The notes under the pieces: model-generated | What the model was told of the DNA's origin: nothing | The model's input: the letters and a program-made list of their open reading frames with translations, nothing else | Databases searched by the model: none | Origin: JAFHCF01 sp048497495 | Lineage (GTDB): Bacteria > Pseudomonadota > Alphaproteobacteria > Rhizobiales > Ancalomicrobiaceae | Length of the DNA: 8,497 nucleotides | NCBI GenBank assembly: GCA_048497495.1 | Contig: JAFHCF010000086.1 | Coordinates: 1 to 8,497, forward strand | Reading direction: 5' to 3' | Position numbers and translations under genes: made by a program | Part shown: one piece after another, positions 6,301 to 8,497 of the stretch | Position numbering within the stretch: the stretch's first letter is position 1 | Layout: each line of letters starts with the position of its first letter

Positions 6301-7104
6301 CTGCGCCGGGCGCTGGAGCGCGACGAGTTCGTGCTCCACTATCAGCCCCTGGTCACCACCGCCGACGGCCGCATCCGCGGCGTCGAGGCGCTGTTGCGCT
6401 GGCGCGACCCGGTGCGCGGCCTGATCCCGCCCGACCAGTTCATCCCGATCGCCGAGGAGACCGGCCTGATCATCTCGATCGGCGAATGGGTTCTCCATCA
6501 GGCCTGCCGGCAGATGCGCGAATGGCTCGACGCCGGCCTGCCCCTGGAGACCATCGCGGTCAATCTCTCGCCGCGCGAGTTTCAACGCACCGACATCCTG
6601 CGCCGCATCACCGGCGCGCTGAGCGAAACCGGCATCCCGGCGCATTGCCTCGAGTTGGAGATCACCGAAAGCGCCCTGATGGATCTCGGACCGAACGCCG
6701 AGAATCGCCTGGCCGCCCTGAAGGCGCTCGGCGTCCGCCTGGCGATCGACGACTTCGGAACCGGCTGGTCGTCGCTCGCCTATCTGCGCCGCCTGCCGAT
6801 CGACAAGCTCAAGATCGACCGCAGTTTCGTGCACGACATGCCCGAGGATTCGACCTCGGTGGAGATCACCGCGGCGATCGTCTCGCTCGCCCGCAACCTC
6901 AAGCTCGAGGTGCTCGCCGAAGGCGTCGAGACGCAGGCTCAGTTCGACGAACTGGTCCGGCTCGGCTGCGACCTCGTCCAGGGCTATTTCTTCGCCCGCC
7001 CGCTGCCGGCCGAGGACATTCCCGCGATCCTCGGTCGCGGCAGCCTCGTCGAGAAGAAAATCATTCGCCGGTCGGTCACGACGGCCCGGCGCCGGCGGAA
7101 ATGA
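3385..7104 (+). CDS. Membrane Cache-PAS-PAS-PAS-GGDEF-EAL c-di-GMP protein, 1239 aa
   Basis: An inner-membrane sensor predicted to both synthesise c-di-GMP from GTP and hydrolyse it to pGpG, controlling motility, adhesion or biofilm. Membrane segments lie near 8-29, 46-65, 81-102 and 372-393. Residues about 104-371 lie between TM3 and TM4 and resemble a periplasmic double-Cache sensor (ALIDRDGRLLLGD at 186-198, TVPATGWVLIAKMD at 346-359). A short coiled stretch (397-418) leads to PAS domains near 415-533, 541-662 and 668-785, each ending in a typical D-[VI] linker. The GGDEF domain (about 786-950) has LDLDRFKNVNDSLGH (830-843) and an intact GGDEF at 872-876. The I-site position holds A864-x2-L867 instead of RxxD. 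The EAL domain (about 970-1220) keeps EALLRW (1001-1006), N1060, E1092-x2-E1095, DDFGTG (1122-1127), K1143, E1179-GVE and Q1199-GY. Both activities are therefore plausible, though such proteins often use one in vivo. The C-terminus is very basic (R/K-rich, 1222-1239). The gene has its own leader and is probably monocistronic. Confidence 0.92.
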   Translation: MKIERRNAFIIRAVAGYTMAASMWIFFSDRILAAITDHETLTALSIYKGLFFVLVTASLLWLALDRLPRDTSATPTRRMAASWAPITALIAAVAAVLMVSHVAYRAQVEAIRKDSLQQLQAVAALEVNSISHWLEERRSNVDVLARDSARRQILERWLTTAEPEDADAIEETLAVVRGNHGFDGVALIDRDGRLLLGDAEARSDAPEFKVAVDRASTGTAVRFLDLHRRPDGTIHMAWLAPVFDPAMARGSPLAIAVVDIAAETWLYPQLASWPLTSKTGENALARRDGDGIVSLMDTRFRKGGALEARYPLTRTELPVIRHVRFGETSTTGTDYRGEVVLAAMKTVPATGWVLIAKMDEAEALAPLHGLATGTVLSIIVVLAVSLGLAFLLWQRQHLEAAYREIEQRQRAQAAEQRFRSTFEQATVGIAHLDLSGHWIWANNHLATILGYDVAQLMEKPVTEILHPDEREGVMRSFGRIAAGETTSITAERRVLHRDGSTVWLAITSSLIRETPDTVPYIVAVAEDVTAQRVAEDALRASEERFELAMRGANDGLWDWDVAAGTIYFSPRWKSMLGYAPEEIGDSYAEWERLLHPADREAAVAGVHDALIGRTEALCIESRMKSRDGGWKDILSRGFALRAEDGRALRMVGTHVDVTDRRRAEAELRRAAAVFTNTQEGVIITDPAGRMIDANPAFTTITGWTKEEFLGRGMRDLRSGRHDAAFYTEMWNTIEHVGYWQGEIWNKRRDGEIFPEWLTISTVRDEAGRVINYLGTFIDIGKLKQSEARLVHLAHHDPLTDLPNRVLLLEQIDRAIEAASGNGTIGAVLFLDLDRFKNVNDSLGHAAGDELLWLVSLRLRDHLPAGALLARLGGDEFVALIHDIGERETAADLARTLIDQLDRPFTLTEGQELFISTSIGISLFPADGAVANELIQHADAALYEAKAGGRSTHRFYVEELTTTASIRLETEAGLRRALERDEFVLHYQPLVTTADGRIRGVEALLRWRDPVRGLIPPDQFIPIAEETGLIISIGEWVLHQACRQMREWLDAGLPLETIAVNLSPREFQRTDILRRITGALSETGIPAHCLELEITESALMDLGPNAENRLAALKALGVRLAIDDFGTGWSSLAYLRRLPIDKLKIDRSFVHDMPEDSTSVEITAAIVSLARNLKLEVLAEGVETQAQFDELVRLGCDLVQGYFFARPLPAEDIPAILGRGSLVEKKIIRRSVTTARRRRK

Positions 7105-7241
7105 CCTCGGCCCGTCGGGCTCCATCTCCCGCGCCGCGTCACCGTCACCAGTGGCCCGACGTCGGATTTTGGTGTTAGGTCTGCGGGTCTCGGCTCGTCA
7201 TATTGCCTCACGAGTCGGTTCGCTCGGGAGAGAAACGCAGA
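7105..7241 (+). other. Intergenic region before the phosphofructokinase gene
   Basis: These 137 bases lie between two plus-strand genes. A short GCCC-GTC-GGGC stem (7110-7120) follows the upstream stop codon but has no T-run, so it is not a good terminator. AT-rich words such as CATATT (7199-7204) could be a -10 element, but no -35 sits at the right distance. I cannot tell whether the phosphofructokinase gene has its own promoter. Confidence 0.3.
7226..7232 (+). promoter_or_regulatory. Ribosome binding site of the phosphofructokinase gene
   Basis: GGGAGAG lies 9 bases before the ATG at 7242. It favours this ATG over the in-frame TTG at 7203, which would put the ribosome site inside the coding sequence. 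Confidence 0.6.
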
Positions 7242-8459
7242 ATGTCCTTGACCAAGGTACTCGTGGCCCAGGGTGGCGGGCCGACCGCCGTGATCAATCA
7301 GTCGATCGTCGGCGCGGTGCTGGAAGCCCGCAAGTTCCGCAACGTCGAACTGGTCTACGGCGCCTACCACGGCGTGCGCGGGATCATCAACGAGGATTTC
7401 CTCGACCTCACCCAGGAGACCAGCCACAACCTCGAGATGGTCGGCAGCACGCCCTCCTCGGGCCTCGGCTCGACCCGCGACAAGCCCGACCTGAAGTATT
7501 GTCAGGAGATCTTCAAGGTCCTCAAGGCCCACGCCATCGGTCACTTCTATTATGTCGGCGGCAACGACTCCTCCGATACAGTGCGGATCGTGTCGGAAGA
7601 GGCCAAGAAGGCGGACTACGATCTGCGCTGCATCCACATTCCGAAGACCATCGACAACGATCTGGTGGTCAACGATCACACACCGGGCTTCCCGTCGGCC
7701 GCGCGCTTCGTGGCGCAGGCCTTCATGGGGGCGAACCTCGACAACGCCGCGCTTCCCGGCGTCTATGTCGCGGTGGTGATGGGCCGTCACGCCGGCTTCC
7801 TGACCGCGGCCTCGGCGCTCGGCAAGAAGTTCCCCGACGACGGGCCCCATCTGATCTACATCCCCGAACGTCCCTTCGTGATGGACAACTTCCTCTCCGA
7901 CGTGAAGGCGACCTATGAGAAATACGGACGTTGCGTCGTCGCCGTGTCGGAAGGCATCCACGACGAGCGGGGCGTGCCGATCATGACCAAGCTGATGTCC
8001 GAGGTCGAGCACGACGCCCACGGCAACGTCCAACTCTCCGGCACCGGAGCGCTCGCCGATCTCCTCTGCGAGGAGATCAAGACCAAGCTCAAGATCAACC
8101 GGGTGCGCGGCGACACCTTCGGCTATCTCCAGCGCTCGTTCATCGGTTGCGTCTCCGACGTCGACCAACGCGAGGCGCGCGAGGTCGGCGAGAAGGCGGT
8201 GCAATACGCCATGTGGGGCAAGGTCGACGGCTCGGTCACCATCCACCGCACCGGCTTCTACTCGGTCGACTACCAGTTGACGCCGCTCGCCGAGGTCGCC
8301 GGCAAGACCCGCCACATGCCCGACGAGTTCATCTCCGCCGCCGGCAACGACGTCACCGACGCCTTCCGCATGTACCTGCGGCCGCTGCTCGGCTCGGGCA
8401 TGCCCGATGCCTATCGGCTGCGCCTCAATCCGGTGCCGAAGATCCTCGCCTCCGAGTGA
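7242..8459 (+). CDS. PPi-type 6-phosphofructokinase, 405 aa
   Basis: A cytoplasmic glycolytic enzyme that phosphorylates fructose 6-phosphate to fructose 1,6-bisphosphate, probably with pyrophosphate rather than ATP and so reversibly. The PFK fold is clear: GGGPTAVIN (11-19), GGNDSSDT (106-113), PKTIDND (134-140, catalytic Asp in TIDND), MGRHAGF (180-186), PER (208-210), EGI (237-239) and GYLQRS (294-299). Two features point to pyrophosphate. D109 occupies the position of Gly104 in the E. coli ATP enzyme, blocking the ATP site, and K135 precedes TIDND. N108 replaces the usual metal-binding Asp of GGDxS, which I believe is normal in one PPi-PFK clade. The length of 405 suits the short PPi-PFKs. 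The start was chosen at the ATG that directly precedes the conserved LTKVLVAQGGGPTA. The gene stands 137 bases after the GGDEF-EAL gene with no functional link evident. The donor assignment is inferred from residues, not tested; the symbol pfp would suit. Confidence 0.92.
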   Translation: MSLTKVLVAQGGGPTAVINQSIVGAVLEARKFRNVELVYGAYHGVRGIINEDFLDLTQETSHNLEMVGSTPSSGLGSTRDKPDLKYCQEIFKVLKAHAIGHFYYVGGNDSSDTVRIVSEEAKKADYDLRCIHIPKTIDNDLVVNDHTPGFPSAARFVAQAFMGANLDNAALPGVYVAVVMGRHAGFLTAASALGKKFPDDGPHLIYIPERPFVMDNFLSDVKATYEKYGRCVVAVSEGIHDERGVPIMTKLMSEVEHDAHGNVQLSGTGALADLLCEEIKTKLKINRVRGDTFGYLQRSFIGCVSDVDQREAREVGEKAVQYAMWGKVDGSVTIHRTGFYSVDYQLTPLAEVAGKTRHMPDEFISAAGNDVTDAFRMYLRPLLGSGMPDAYRLRLNPVPKILASE

Positions 8460-8497
8460 CGGCGACGAGATCGTGAGACGAAGAAGGCGGCGCACCC

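Noticed and set aside
7110..7120. Possible terminator after the GGDEF-EAL gene
   Set aside because: A four-base stem with a three-base loop and no following T-run is not enough for an intrinsic terminator.
7203..7241. TTG start adding 13 residues to the phosphofructokinase
   Set aside because: The added residues are not conserved, and the ribosome site at 7226-7232 serves the ATG at 7242.
6984..8495. 503-residue open frame on the minus strand over the phosphofructokinase gene
   Set aside because: The plus-strand frame has all PFK motifs. The minus frame is compositionally biased, has no recognisable domain, and runs across a gene boundary and an intergenic region.

Overview
The window is about 8.5 kb of GC-rich chromosomal-type DNA with strong third-position GC bias, which opens long spurious reading frames on the opposite strand. 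Codon use, the FCD-type GntR regulator, the multi-domain c-di-GMP protein and the PPi-type phosphofructokinase all fit an alphaproteobacterium, probably of the Hyphomicrobiales. That placement is my inference from general resemblance, not from a marker gene. I see no tRNA, rRNA, CRISPR array, insertion sequence or integration site.

Layout: (1) 7-970 holds two divergent small genes, a thioredoxin-like [2Fe-2S] ferredoxin on the minus strand and a TPR protein on the plus strand. They are separated by 124 bases that carry two back-to-back sigma-54-like promoter matches, each about 30 bases from its start codon. (2) 1062-2126 is a family-4-type glycosyltransferase on the plus strand. (3) 2140-2901 is a FadR/PdhR-like GntR regulator on the minus strand, convergent with the glycosyltransferase and only 13 bases from it. 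(4) 2902-3384 is a 483-base divergent intergenic region. It has a candidate GntR operator inside the gntR promoter, an exceptionally strong GC-rich imperfect hairpin, and an AT-rich stretch with a perfect TATAAT box for the next gene. (5) 3385-7104 encodes a 1239-residue membrane-bound protein with a Cache-like sensor, three PAS domains, a GGDEF domain and an EAL domain. It has complete catalytic motifs for both making and breaking c-di-GMP but lacks the inhibitory I-site. (6) 7242-8459 is a pyrophosphate-type 6-phosphofructokinase on the plus strand.

The genes do not form one operon. The ferredoxin and TPR protein look like a co-regulated divergent pair, possibly linked to nitrogen fixation or another sigma-54-controlled redox process. 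The glycosyltransferase, the c-di-GMP protein and the phosphofructokinase look like independent units. I found no clear evidence of a wholly new system. The best leads are the ferredoxin/TPR divergon, the intergenic hairpin with its putative GntR operator, and the composite sensory front end and missing I-site of the GGDEF-EAL protein.
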